A DNA stretch of 64,000 nucleotides, taken from Mobilicoccus caccae (GTDB taxonomy: Bacteria > Actinomycetota > Actinomycetes > Actinomycetales > Dermatophilaceae). Position numbers and translations under genes: made by a program. Positions 26,129-34,421 of this stretch are shown here, piece by piece (within the stretch, counting starts at the first letter, position 1; each line of letters starts with the position of its first letter). The notes under the pieces were generated by a model. That model saw nothing but the letters and a program-made list of their open reading frames with translations. It was not told where the DNA came from and ran no database searches. The DNA lies in the NCBI RefSeq assembly GCF_030161635.1, contig NZ_BSUO01000001.1, positions 1,593,199-1,657,198 of the forward strand, written 5' to 3'.

Positions 26129-26926
26129 ATGGAACCGGTCTACACGCCCGTCATCGGGGTCGCCCGCACCTTGTTCGCCGCCGAGGGCCTGCGCTTCCGG
26201 CTGTCGGGGACCGAGCACTTCCCCACCACCGGTGGCGGTGTCGTGGTCATGAACCACCTGTCCTACCTCGACTTCGCCTACGCCGGCCTGGCGGCGCGTC
26301 CGGCCGGTCGGGTCATCCGCTTCATGTGCAAGGACACGATCTTCGACCACCCCGTGGCCGGCCCGCTCATGCGCGGGATGAAGCACATCCCCGTCGACCG
26401 CGAGAGCGGCTCGGCCTCGTTCCGGGCCGCCCTGACCGCACTCAAGGCGGGCGAGTTGATCGGCGTGTTCCCGGAGGCGACGATCTCCCGCTCGTTCGAG
26501 CTCAAGGAGTTCAAGTCGGGCGCGATCCGCATGGCCCAGGCGGCGAGGGTGCCGCTGATCCCCGTGGTGCTGTGGGGCAGCCAGCGGGTGTGGACCAAGG
26601 GGCACCCCAAGCGGCTCGGCCGGACGAACACCCCGATCTCGATCGACGTGGGGGAGCCCATGGTCGTCGAGCGGCGGGCCGACACCGAGGCCGCCATGGC
26701 CGAGCTCCGGTCGCGCATGACGACGATGCTGCACGCCGCGCAGGACGCCTACCCCACCGTGCCCTGGGGGGACCGCGCCTTCATCCCGGCCCGTCTGGGT
26801 GGGACGGCCCCGACGCTGGAGGAGGCCACCGCCCTCGACCTGGAGGACATCCGGGCGCGGCGGGAGAAGCGACTGCGCGAGGGTAAGTCGGTGGCGGGGG
26901 ACCTGGAGGAGACCCCCGAGCCCTGA
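26129..26926 (+). CDS. 1-acyl-sn-glycerol-3-phosphate acyltransferase (PlsC-like)
   Basis: Membrane-associated acyltransferase of 265 residues for phospholipid synthesis. The catalytic NHxxxxD motif is MNHLSYLDFAYAG, followed by the acceptor motif VDRESGSASFRAA, then FPEATISRSF in place of the common FPEGT, and VPLIPVVLWGSQRVW. It has no clear membrane-spanning helix beyond the hydrophobic N-terminus. The C-terminal 45 residues are charged and helical. ATG 26129 matches the TACGGT box. recQ follows 65 bases downstream with its own promoter. Confidence 0.9.
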   Translation: MEPVYTPVIGVARTLFAAEGLRFRLSGTEHFPTTGGGVVVMNHLSYLDFAYAGLAARPAGRVIRFMCKDTIFDHPVAGPLMRGMKHIPVDRESGSASFRAALTALKAGELIGVFPEATISRSFELKEFKSGAIRMAQAARVPLIPVVLWGSQRVWTKGHPKRLGRTNTPISIDVGEPMVVERRADTEAAMAELRSRMTTMLHAAQDAYPTVPWGDRAFIPARLGGTAPTLEEATALDLEDIRARREKRLREGKSVAGDLEETPEP

Positions 26927-26962
26927 CGCGAGGCGGGGCACCGGTCCGCGCCGTCGAAGGGC

Positions 26963-26984
26963 TGTCGGTGCCCACCCCTAGGGT
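26963..26984 (+). promoter_or_regulatory. PafBC-type DNA-damage promoter of recQ
   Basis: TGTCGGTG (26963-26970), 8 bases, then TAGGGT (26979-26984), and ATG 6 bases later. This matches the RecA-independent damage promoter TTGTCRGTG-N8-TAnnnT, known to be activated by PafBC, except for the first T. The pafBC genes are in this window. Confidence 0.7.
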
Positions 26985-26990
26985 CGGGGC

Positions 26991-29174
26991 ATGAGCAGCA
27001 GCAGCGACACGTCCTCACCCGTCCTCGACGACTCCGGCACGGCTGCACGGGCCGGGTCGCCCGAGCCGTCCGAGGCTCGGTCGGGGTTGACGCAGGAGCA
27101 GGAGCGGATCGCCGCAGGGGTCATCACCCGGCTGGCCGGTCCGCAGGCCCGGCTGCGGCCCGATCAGGAGACCGCGGTGGCCGCGCTGACCAGGCCCGGG
27201 GCGCGGGCGCTGGTCGTCCAAGCCACGGGATGGGGCAAGTCGGCGGTGTACTGGGCCGCCACGGCCCTGCGTCGTGCGGCCGGCGCCGGTCCGACGCTCG
27301 TCGTCTCGCCGCTGCTCTCCCTGATGGCCGACCAGGTGGCGGCGGCGGAGCGGGCGGGTCTCGTGGCGGTCACCGTCAACTCGGGCAATCTCGACGCCTG
27401 GGGTGAGATCGAGGCGAGCATCCGCGCCGACGAGGTCGACGTCCTGCTCGTCTCACCCGAGCGGCTCGCCAACCCGGGGTTCGGTCGCCGCGTCCTCGAG
27501 GGCCTGCGCGGTCGGCTCGGGTTGCTGGTGGTCGACGAGGCCCACTCCGTGTCCGACTGGGGCCACGACTTCCGTCCCGACTACCGCCGCGTCGCCGACA
27601 CCTGGCGCGATCTCGATCCCGACTGTCCCGTCCTGGCCACGACGGCCACGGCCAACGCCCGCGTCACCGAGGACATCGCCCGGCAGCTCGGGCCGGCCAC
27701 CCTCGTGTTGCGTGGCCCGCTCGCGCGCTCGAGCCTGCAGCTCGTCGTCCTGCCCGAGCTCGACCCCCTGGCCCGTTACGCCTGGGTGATCGAGCACCTG
27801 AGGACGCTGCCCGGGTCGGGGATCGTGTACGCCCTCACGGTGGCCGACGCCGAACGCCTGGCCGAGGCGGTGAGGCGCGAGCTGCCCGACGTCCCCGTGG
27901 CCGCGTACACCGGCAGGCTCACGCCGCAGGAGCGCGCGAGGCTCGAGCAGGACCTCCGCGGCAACCGGGTCAAGGCGCTGGTCGCGACCTCGGCCCTGGG
28001 CATGGGCTTCGACAAGCCCGATCTCGGTTTCGTCGTGCACGTCGGCTCGCCGCCCTCACCGGTCTCGTACTACCAGCAGGTCGGTCGTGCCGGGCGAGGC
28101 ATCGACCACGCCCTCGTCGCGCTGCTGCCCTCCCGCGGTGACGAGGGCATCTGGGAGCACTTCGCCACAGCCACCCTGCCCGACCCCGAACAGGTCCGGG
28201 CCATCCTCTCCACGCTCGAGGCCGCGGCACCGGAGGCGCTCAGCGTCGTCGCGCTGGAGGCGCAGACCGGGGTGCGGCGGGGGCGGGTCGAACTGCTCAC
28301 CAAGCAGCTCGCGGTCGACGGGTGCGTGGAGCGGGTCGAGGGCGGCTGGGTGCGCACCGATCGTCCGTGGGAGTACGACGCGGCCCACTACGACGGGATC
28401 GTGGCGGTCCGCCGCCGCGAGGCCGACATCATGCGCGACTACATCGCGGGCCGTGACTGTCTCATGGCCCTGCTGCAGCGCTCCCTCGACGACCCGGCCG
28501 CACAGCCGTGCGGGCGGTGCTCGGTGTGCCTGGGGCGCCTGCCGGACGGGTTGTCCGAACAGCCCGCACCCGACCTCGTCATGCGTGTGGGGGCGCAGTT
28601 GCGCACCCGGTTCCACGAGCTCGAGCCGCGCAAGATGTGGCCTGGGGCTCCGTTCGGGCGCCGGGGTCGCATCCCGGCCGGGGAGGCGGCCGCGCCCGGG
28701 CGCGTTCTCATCCACGCGGACGCACCCGAATGGCGGGGCTACCTGCAGGAGTTCGCGCGCGACGAGACCTCGCAGGTCCTGCTCGACCACGCCGTCTCGG
28801 TGCTCGCGGACTGGAAGGGCTCGTGGGAGACGCGTCCGGAGGTGGTCGTCGCGCTCGACGCCGAGGGACATCCCCGGGTGACCGAGTCACTGGCCGAACA
28901 CCTGGCCGCGGTGGGACGGCTCGACCGGGCGGGCCTGACGCTCGCGCCGAACGAGGCGACGGGCGAGTCCGAGGCCGGAGGCGGGGCGGAGGCGGCGATG
29001 TGGGCACGCCGCCTCGACGTGCCGGAGGCCGAGGCGCAGCGGTTGGCCGGACGCCAGGTGCTGCTCGTCGTGGACTCGACGTCGACCGGATGGGTGGTGA
29101 CGGTGGCCGCATCGCTGCTCAGATCGCACGGCGCACGGGGAGTGCTCCCGTTGCTCATCTATCGTCGTCCGTGA
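26991..29174 (+). CDS. recQ: RecQ-family ATP-dependent DNA helicase with C-terminal phosphoribosyltransferase-like domain
   Basis: 3'-5' DNA helicase of 727 residues. Motif I is ATGWGKSAVY, the DExH box is VVDEAHSVSDWGHDFRPDYR, motif III TATAN, and motif VI VSYYQQVGRAGRG. A four-Cys zinc subdomain follows (C of GRDC, then CGRCSVC near residue 507). The last 200 residues are not the usual RQC-HRDC: they have RVLIHADAPEW and VLLVVDSTSTGWVVTVAASL, resembling the PRPP loop of phosphoribosyltransferases, an arrangement seen in other actinobacterial RecQ-like proteins. The HRDC domain is absent. It is the likely target of DNA-damage control through the PafBC-type promoter upstream. Confidence 0.9.
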   Translation: MSSSSDTSSPVLDDSGTAARAGSPEPSEARSGLTQEQERIAAGVITRLAGPQARLRPDQETAVAALTRPGARALVVQATGWGKSAVYWAATALRRAAGAGPTLVVSPLLSLMADQVAAAERAGLVAVTVNSGNLDAWGEIEASIRADEVDVLLVSPERLANPGFGRRVLEGLRGRLGLLVVDEAHSVSDWGHDFRPDYRRVADTWRDLDPDCPVLATTATANARVTEDIARQLGPATLVLRGPLARSSLQLVVLPELDPLARYAWVIEHLRTLPGSGIVYALTVADAERLAEAVRRELPDVPVAAYTGRLTPQERARLEQDLRGNRVKALVATSALGMGFDKPDLGFVVHVGSPPSPVSYYQQVGRAGRGIDHALVALLPSRGDEGIWEHFATATLPDPEQVRAILSTLEAAAPEALSVVALEAQTGVRRGRVELLTKQLAVDGCVERVEGGWVRTDRPWEYDAAHYDGIVAVRRREADIMRDYIAGRDCLMALLQRSLDDPAAQPCGRCSVCLGRLPDGLSEQPAPDLVMRVGAQLRTRFHELEPRKMWPGAPFGRRGRIPAGEAAAPGRVLIHADAPEWRGYLQEFARDETSQVLLDHAVSVLADWKGSWETRPEVVVALDAEGHPRVTESLAEHLAAVGRLDRAGLTLAPNEATGESEAGGGAEAAMWARRLDVPEAEAQRLAGRQVLLVVDSTSTGWVVTVAASLLRSHGARGVLPLLIYRRP

Positions 29175-29458
29175 CAACACTCGTGGGCCGACCAGGGGCG
29201 CTGTGGCGATTATCAGGGCGGAATCGACTGCGCCTCAAGGCCTTCCGACACGGCTCCGAAGAAGTTTCGTTCGAGACGTTTGCTCGCCGCGGAGTCCGGG
29301 CAATGGGCTCCCGTACGCAAGCTCGGCCGCTTTCCCCACGAGGGAGAGATCGGGGTGAGGGCAGAGAACGTCCTCGATCGCGACAGCGCCGGTAAGCCCG
29401 ACGCGGGTCGTGGCCTTGCAAGCGCGAGGCCGGGGCCCGACTACGAGAGGAAGACCAG
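29175..29458 (+). promoter_or_regulatory. Leader and possible stress promoter of the PRC/DUF2382 gene
   Basis: A 284-base gap with no gene. GTTT (29278-29281), 16 bases, then GGGCAAT resembles SigB/SigF-type promoters (GTTT-N15/16-GGGTAT), with one weak -10 position. The leader of roughly 150 bases has no recognisable riboswitch. A stress sigma promoter would suit a DUF2382 gene, but this is only a consensus match. Confidence 0.3.
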
Positions 29459-30343
29459 ATGGTCGACAACGACATGACGCACGACGACATCAACCGCCTC
29501 CACAACGCCAACGTCATCGACGAGAACGGTGACAAGGTCGGTTCTGTCGGCCAGATCTACCTGGACGACCAGACCAACCGTCCCACCTGGGTGACGGTCA
29601 AGACGGGTCTGTTCGGCACCAAGGAGACCTTCGTCCCGTTCGAGCGCGCGACGCAGGACAACGGTGACATCCGTGTGCCGTACACCAAGGACTTCATCAA
29701 GGACGCGCCGAACATGGACGCGGACCACCACATCTCGGAGCAGGAAGAGGACGAGCTCTACCGCTACTACAACATCGGTGACGGCACGACCGACGTGCGT
29801 CGTGACGACGCCGGTGTCGCCGCCGCCGGTACCGCCGGTGCTGCCGGTGGAGTCGCGGGTGCTCGTGACCACGACCGCCGTGATGTGGACGTCGACCGCG
29901 ACCGCAACCTGGACCGCGATCGTGACCTCGACGGCGACCGCGACCGCAACCTGCGTGAGGGCGACGACTCGATGGTGCGCCGCGAGGAGGAGCTCCACGT
30001 CGGCAAGGAGCGCGTCCAGACCGGTCGTGTCCGCCTGCGCAAGCACGTCGTGACCGAGCGTGAGACCGTCGAGGTCCCGGTCGAGCGCGAAGAGGTGCAG
30101 GTCACCCGCGAGCCGGTTCGTGACGGCGAGGTCGGTGGCCGTATCGGCGGCGACGAGGAGATCGCTGTCGACCTTCACGAGGAGCGCCCCGTGGTCGAGA
30201 AGGAGACCGTCGCCAAGGAGCGCATCGGTCTCGACACCGAGACCCACCGCGACACCGAGCGCGTCTCCGGCGAGGTCCGCAAGGAGCAGGTCGAGGTCGA
30301 GCGTGACGGTGACGTCATCCGCGATGACGAGAAGCGTCGCTGA
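29459..30343 (+). CDS. PRC-barrel and DUF2382 domain stress protein
   Basis: A 294-residue protein: an N-terminal PRC-barrel (about residues 10-85, VIDENGDKVGSVGQIYLDD, PTWVTVKTGLFG) and a C-terminal DUF2382 domain (about 175-285, VRREEELHVGKERVQTGRVR, ETVEVPVEREEVQVTREPV). Between them an Ala/Gly stretch is followed by a low-complexity Asp/Arg repeat (residues 138-170: DRD, RNL and DGD units). Such proteins are common in actinobacteria and deinococci and are associated with stress or photosynthesis-like assembly folds; no enzyme activity is known. GAGAGGA precedes the ATG by 8 bases. Confidence 0.9.
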   Translation: MVDNDMTHDDINRLHNANVIDENGDKVGSVGQIYLDDQTNRPTWVTVKTGLFGTKETFVPFERATQDNGDIRVPYTKDFIKDAPNMDADHHISEQEEDELYRYYNIGDGTTDVRRDDAGVAAAGTAGAAGGVAGARDHDRRDVDVDRDRNLDRDRDLDGDRDRNLREGDDSMVRREEELHVGKERVQTGRVRLRKHVVTERETVEVPVEREEVQVTREPVRDGEVGGRIGGDEEIAVDLHEERPVVEKETVAKERIGLDTETHRDTERVSGEVRKEQVEVERDGDVIRDDEKRR

Positions 30344-30358
30344 TCTCTGAACGATCGA

Positions 30359-30392
30359 CGAAGGCCCCGGACCTGCTGGTCCGGGGCCTTCG
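30359..30392. terminator. Strong bidirectional terminator between the DUF2382 gene and galE
   Basis: A perfect 15-bp stem (30359-30373 with 30378-30392) closed by a TGCT tetraloop lies between two convergent genes. This is the strongest hairpin of the window. Confidence 0.85.
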
Positions 30393-30410
30393 CGTGTGTC
30401 GGCGGGCTGA

Positions 30411-31362
30411 TCAGGCGTGGCTCTGCATGAACCGCCAGGCGTCGGCGACGATGTCGTGCAGGGACAGCTCCGGGCGCCAGCCCAGCTCGGTCGCGGCCCG
30501 TGCGGAGGACGCGACGAGGGTCGCCGGGTCACCTGGGCGGCGGGGCTCGACCTGGGCGGGGATGGCGTGTCCGGTGACCTCGCGGCAGGCGTCGAGGACC
30601 TGGGTGACGGAGTAGCCCGTTCCGCTGCCGAGGTTGAAGACGCGGTGCTCGTCCGGGACGGAGCTCTCGAGGGCGAGCAGGTGCGCCCGTCCGAGGTCGA
30701 CGACGTGCAGGTAGTCCCGCACGGCGGTGCCGTCGGCGGTCGGGTAGTCGTCCCCGAAGATCGACATCGCCTGCCGTCCACCGGCCGGCACCATGAGCAC
30801 GTTGGGGATGAGGTGGGTCTCCACGGCGTGGCGTTCGCCGAACCGCTCGCGCGCGCCGCCGACGTTGAAGTAGCGCAGCGACGTGGCGCCGATCCCGTGG
30901 GCCTTCGCGTAGCCGGTGAGCAGCATGTCGACGGCCAGCTTGGAGTGGCCGTAGGGGTTGATGGGGGAGGGCGTGACGTCCTCGGTGATGGGGAGACCTC
31001 GGGCTCGCCGTAGACGGCCGCCGTCGAGGAGAAGACGACACGCGGGATGCCCGCGGCACGGACCGCGTCGAAGAGTCGGAACGAGCCGACGACGTTGTTC
31101 TCCCAGTAGATCTCGGGCTTGGCCACCGACTCGCCCACGAGCGACTTGGCCGCGAAGTGCAGGACGCCGTCGAAGTCTCCGCCGGCGAGGATCTCCCCGG
31201 CGTCGTGGATGCGGCACTCGACCAGCGTCGCGCCGTCGGGGACGGCGTCCGCGTGCCCGGTCGACAGATCGTCGACGACGGTGACGTCGTGCCCCGCCTC
31301 GACGAGTTGGGACGTGACGACCGATCCGATGTACCCGGCCCCCCGGTGACGACGAGCTTCAT
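30411..31362 (-). CDS. galE: UDP-glucose 4-epimerase GalE, two apparent frameshifts
   Basis: NAD-dependent epimerase interconverting UDP-glucose and UDP-galactose. After repair it has 317 residues: [20 protein letters not shown] (NAD-binding GxxGxxG), [38 protein letters not shown] (catalytic Ser), [12 protein letters not shown] (YxxxK), then RYFNVGGA and [18 protein letters not shown]. Two one-base losses break it, at 31339-31344 just after the start and at 30990-30993 in the middle; adding one base at each gives a continuous normal-length frame. It lies alone, convergent with the DUF2382 gene. Confidence 0.88.
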
Positions 31363-31508
31363 GTGTTCCCCTCCTGCTGTCGCAAGGGCCCGAGCCTCGG
31401 GCCGGTCTCACTCTAGGGGAGGGGTCTGCGGGCCGTTCGTGGTCCTCGGGCGGCTCAGCACGACAGGTGGGTGGCCGATGGGGCCATCGACCGGTTGAAA
31501 GGATTCTG

Positions 31509-31808
31509 ATGCGACGACCGTACCGACGCTCGGGTCTGAGCGAGCGTGACATCGCGGTGATCGAGATCGAGCGCCGTTGGGGGCCGGGGCCGTCGGCGGT
31601 GTCGATGAAGCTCGACGACGCCGCGGACCATCTCGGCATGGACGCCCGCACCTACACGCTCATCGTCAACAGCCTCATCGACGATCCCCGCGCCCACGAG
31701 ATCGATCCCAAGACGATGGGTCAGCTGCGCGCGATCCGGGATCAGCACCGGGACGCACGCGCCGCGGCCACCGCCGTGGAGCCGGAGGCGTTTCGCGTCG
31801 AACCGTAG
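31509..31808 (+). CDS. DUF3263 domain protein
   Basis: Small protein of 99 residues with the DUF3263 signature LSERDIAVIEIERRWGPGPS followed by KLDDAADHLGMDARTYTLIV, an HTH-like helical arrangement related to winged-helix DNA-binding proteins of actinobacteria. It is basic at the N-terminus (RRPYRRSG). AAAGGA lies 6 bases upstream of the ATG. DNA binding is an inference from the fold; the target is unknown. The tRNA-Leu gene follows 58 bases later. Confidence 0.8.
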   Translation: MRRPYRRSGLSERDIAVIEIERRWGPGPSAVSMKLDDAADHLGMDARTYTLIVNSLIDDPRAHEIDPKTMGQLRAIRDQHRDARAAATAVEPEAFRVEP

Positions 31809-31816
31809 CCCCGTGC

Positions 31817-31822
31817 TAATGT
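31817..31822 (+). promoter_or_regulatory. Possible -10 box of the tRNA-Leu gene
   Basis: TAATGT lies about 45 bases upstream of the mature tRNA. The -35 region is weak (TTCGCG at a long spacing). Confidence 0.3.
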
Positions 31823-31866
31823 TCCGGAGGTCGCGCGAGGCCGGAACAGGTTCCCGCGCACACCTC

Positions 31867-31951
31867 GTCCGGGTGGCGGAATGGCAGACGCGCTAGCTTG
31901 AGGTGCTAGTGCCCTTTATCGGGCGTGGGGGTTCAAGTCCCCCTCCGGACA
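31867..31951 (+). tRNA. tRNA-Leu (anticodon GAG)
   Basis: A full class II cloverleaf. The acceptor stem GTCCGGG pairs with TCCGGAC (one G-U). The anticodon arm is CTAGC-TTGAGGT-GCTAG with anticodon GAG, reading CUC and CUU. The long variable arm forms GCCC-TTTATC-GGGC, and the T arm is GGGGG-TTCAAGT-CCCCC. The discriminator base is A, the identity element for leucine. CCA is not encoded. Confidence 0.97.
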
Positions 31952-31959
31952 CAGACAGC

Positions 31960-31984
31960 AAGGGCCCTCTTCGTGAGGGCCCTT
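31960..31984 (+). terminator. Terminator of the tRNA-Leu gene
   Basis: AAGGGCCCTC pairs with GAGGGCCCTT over a 5-base loop, 9 bases after the tRNA end, followed by TCGTCGTT. Confidence 0.8.
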
Positions 31985-32044
31985 CGTCGTTCCTGCGGCC
32001 GCTGTACACCGTGCCTCGCTCGCCGGTGGACCCCGTACCGCCGA

Positions 32045-32227
32045 TCACGGTCGGGGCACGCGGATGATCTTGCGCCGCAACCAGATCCGTCGCCGTCCAC
32101 CCAGATAGACGCGATGCCGCGCCAACTCCCACTGCCCGTACTCCGCCTCTGCGGAGAGCAGTGCCCGGATCTCGCCGCGCTGCAGTCGCGGGGGCAACGT
32201 CATGACGCGGTATTCGTACTCGACCAT
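32045..32227 (-). CDS. DUF5703 family small protein
   Basis: A 60-residue protein: start MVEYEYRVMTLP, middle ALLSAEAEYGQWELARHRVY and a strongly basic end RRRIWLRRKIIRVPRP. This is the DUF5703 pattern, found almost only in actinobacteria. No membrane segment. Function unknown. It is on the minus strand between the tRNA-Leu gene and the divergent poly-Asp gene, with about 150 bases to the latter's start. Confidence 0.85.
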   Translation of the reverse strand: MVEYEYRVMTLPPRLQRGEIRALLSAEAEYGQWELARHRVYLGGRRRIWLRRKIIRVPRP

Positions 32228-32378
32228 CGACTCCAGTGTCGCATCCGCCCCGGTGCGGCGGCGTATCCGGCGTTCGCATCACCCGGCACCGCCCGCCGCG
32301 GGAGCCGTTGTCCCCATTGCGCGAGACATCCGGAGATTCGACCTGCCGAGAAGGCACCTGAGGGGGTAGCGTCGAGAC

Positions 32379-32741
32379 ATGAGTGCTGACCCCCGGGCCG
32401 CCCTGGTCACCTTCGTCACTGCCCTCGAACGGCATCTCGAGGCGGCATCGTCGCGCCGCGGGGAGAACGATCCGGCCGTGGTCGCCGCCTATCAGGCCGT
32501 CGCCGAGGCGTTCGACGCCTACGAGGACGCCCTCATGGACGCGTTCGAGGAGGTCACGCCGCTGGAGATCTTCACCGACGACGAGTTCGACGACGACGAC
32601 TTCGACGACGACGACTTCGACGATGATGACGACGACGATGACGACTCGGACGACGATGATGACGACGACGAATCGGACGACGACTCCGACGACGACTCGC
32701 CGGACGACGGGCGCGACCGCTTCGCTCGTCCGAGCAGGTAG
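32379..32741 (+). CDS. Highly acidic protein with poly-Asp tail
   Basis: A 120-residue protein. The first 65 residues are helical and conserved-looking (PRAALVTFVTALERHLEAAS, AVVAAYQAVAEAFDAYEDAL), the pattern of a short actinobacterial family often labelled primosomal protein without experimental support. The last 50 residues are almost only Asp with a few Phe, Ser and Glu, encoded by GAC/GAT repeats with DDDDF periodicity. Net charge is extremely negative. The upstream TAGCGT box a few bases before the ATG suggests a leaderless start. The next gene starts directly after the stop, so the two are co-translated. It could bind cations or basic proteins; this is speculation. Confidence 0.75.
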   Translation: MSADPRAALVTFVTALERHLEAASSRRGENDPAVVAAYQAVAEAFDAYEDALMDAFEEVTPLEIFTDDEFDDDDFDDDDFDDDDDDDDDSDDDDDDDESDDDSDDDSPDDGRDRFARPSR

Positions 32742-33647
32742 ATGCCGACGCTGCGTCGCGCGCTGATCCTGCCTCACGGGGCCACCCCCTCCGACGACAT
32801 CGCCCTGACCGCCGAGGCGATCACGCGCGGGTTCGACGCCGTCTGGGTCGGGGAGCGCACGACCGCCACGGCAACGCCACGCCTCGCGGCCCTCGCGGCG
32901 ACCACGGCCACGATCGGGCTCGGCGCGGGGCTCGTTCCGCTGAACAGCCGCAGCGTGGATCACCTCGAGGAGACGCTGTCGACGCTGTCCCTCCTCGCGC
33001 CGGGGCGGGTCGGCCTCGCGTTCGCGCTACCGACGACCCTGGCGGGTTCGGCGCGTCCGAGCTGGTCGGGGCATCTGGCCGAGCTGTCGACCCTGGTCCG
33101 GCGGGCGGGGATCCCGCCGACGGCGGCCGTCGCCGAGGTGTCGACGGCCACCCTGGCGGCCGAACACGTCGACCGGCTCGTCCTGCGAGGGGCGTCGGTC
33201 GCTCTGACCGCGGAGATCACCGCGGCTCTGGCCCGTCGTGAGGCGCCGCCGCAGATCGAGGTGTGGCTCGACCTGGCCGTGGGCCAGGGGGCACTCGACA
33301 CGCTGCGACCCGTCGTCGCCGAGCGCCTCGCGGTCCCGGGCGTCGCCGGTCACGCGACCGCACTCCTCATCGCCCGTCGTGACTACGCAGGGCTCCAAGC
33401 GGATGTCGAGTCCGCCTACGCCCGTGGGGATCTCGCTGAGGCCACGCGCAACGTGCCCGACGCGTTCGTCGAGGCGACGTGCTTCACCGGTGGGTCCGAA
33501 GCGCTCACCGGCCGAGTGCGGGCCTACGCGCAGGCAGGGGCCGCCGGAGTGGGTGTCCTCGCGCACGGAGACGAGGTCCACCCGCCGACCTCCGTGATCG
33601 CGGCGTTCGCCGCAGCCCACGACGCGGCCGACACTGACGCCGCCTGA
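32742..33647 (+). CDS. LLM-type (luciferase-like) flavin-dependent oxidoreductase family protein
   Basis: A 301-residue protein with the TIM-barrel pattern of bacterial luciferase-like F420/FMN enzymes: GFDAVWVGERTTATATPRLA, TIGLGAGLVPLNSRSVDHLEETL and a late ATCFTGGSEALTGRVRAYAQ, which resembles the flavin phosphate-binding region. It is shorter than the usual 330-370 residues. The ATG follows the preceding TAG directly (32742), with no ribosome-binding site of its own, indicating coupling to the poly-Asp gene. Cofactor and substrate are unknown. The phosphatase gene downstream has its own -10 box. Confidence 0.75.
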   Translation: MPTLRRALILPHGATPSDDIALTAEAITRGFDAVWVGERTTATATPRLAALAATTATIGLGAGLVPLNSRSVDHLEETLSTLSLLAPGRVGLAFALPTTLAGSARPSWSGHLAELSTLVRRAGIPPTAAVAEVSTATLAAEHVDRLVLRGASVALTAEITAALARREAPPQIEVWLDLAVGQGALDTLRPVVAERLAVPGVAGHATALLIARRDYAGLQADVESAYARGDLAEATRNVPDAFVEATCFTGGSEALTGRVRAYAQAGAAGVGVLAHGDEVHPPTSVIAAFAAAHDAADTDAA

Positions 33648-33662
33648 ACGGAACCCGGCCGA

Positions 33663-33668
33663 TACGCT
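33663..33668 (+). promoter_or_regulatory. -10 box for the histidine phosphatase gene, leaderless
   Basis: TACGCT ends 7 bases before the GTG at 33676. Confidence 0.45.
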
Positions 33669-33675
33669 GGCTGTC

Positions 33676-34386
33676 GTGGCCACTGCTCTGCTCGTCCGCC
33701 ATGGCCGTACGACGGCCAACGCCACCGGGATCCTCGCCGGATGGAGTTCCGGGGTCGACCTCGACGACACCGGCCGGGAGCAGGCCGCAGCCCTGGCCGC
33801 TCGCGTGGCGTCCCTCCCGGTCGTGGAGATCGTCTCGAGCCCCCTGACCCGGTGCCTGCAGACCACCGACGAGCTACGCCGCGGCGCGTGGAGCGAGGTG
33901 CCGGTCACCGAGTGCGACGACCTGGGGGAGTGCCGGTACGGCGCCTGGACCGGGCGGCCGCTCTCGGAACTGGCCGAGGATCCCCTCTGGCGGACGGTCC
34001 AGCACCAGCCCGGCGCGGCCACCTTCCCGGCCTCGTCGGAGTATCGGCACGAGTCGATCCGTCAGATGGCCGACCGGGCGGTCGCCGCGATGCGGGGCAT
34101 CGATGCCAGGGTCGAGGCCGACCACGGACCGTCGGCCCTCTGGGTCGCGGTCTCCCACGGCGACGTCATCAAGGCGATCCTCGCCGACGCGGCCGGGACC
34201 CATCTCGATCTCTTCCAACGCTTCACGGTCGGCCCGGCCTCCCTCAGCGTCGTCCGGTACACCGCCGCGCGCCCCTACCTCCTGCGGTGCAACGACACGG
34301 GAGAGGATCTCGGTGGCCTGGCGGCCCCGCCCGCGACATCGGAGGCGTCCGAGGGCGGCGCCGGGGTCGTCGGCGGCGGGGTCTGA
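33676..34386 (+). CDS. Histidine phosphatase family protein (MSMEG_4193-type)
   Basis: Cytosolic phosphatase of 236 residues in the phosphoglycerate-mutase superfamily. The catalytic RHG motif is LLVRHGRTTAN at residues 5-15, with the second Arg in SSPLTRCLQT, the Glu in ECRYGAWTG and the second His in VAVSHGDVIKAIL. In actinobacteria this gene regularly precedes the DUF3090-SCO1664-mshC group, as here. The actual substrate is unknown. The C-terminal 25 residues are Gly/Ala-rich. Confidence 0.88.
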   Translation: MATALLVRHGRTTANATGILAGWSSGVDLDDTGREQAAALAARVASLPVVEIVSSPLTRCLQTTDELRRGAWSEVPVTECDDLGECRYGAWTGRPLSELAEDPLWRTVQHQPGAATFPASSEYRHESIRQMADRAVAAMRGIDARVEADHGPSALWVAVSHGDVIKAILADAAGTHLDLFQRFTVGPASLSVVRYTAARPYLLRCNDTGEDLGGLAAPPATSEASEGGAGVVGGGV

Positions 34387-34409
34387 GCAGGTAGGCCAGC
34401 CGTACGGTT

Positions 34410-34415
34410 TACGGT
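34410..34415 (+). promoter_or_regulatory. -10 box for the DUF3090 gene, leaderless
   Basis: TACGGT ends 6 bases before the ATG at 34422. Confidence 0.5.
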
Positions 34416-34421
34416 GGTCCT

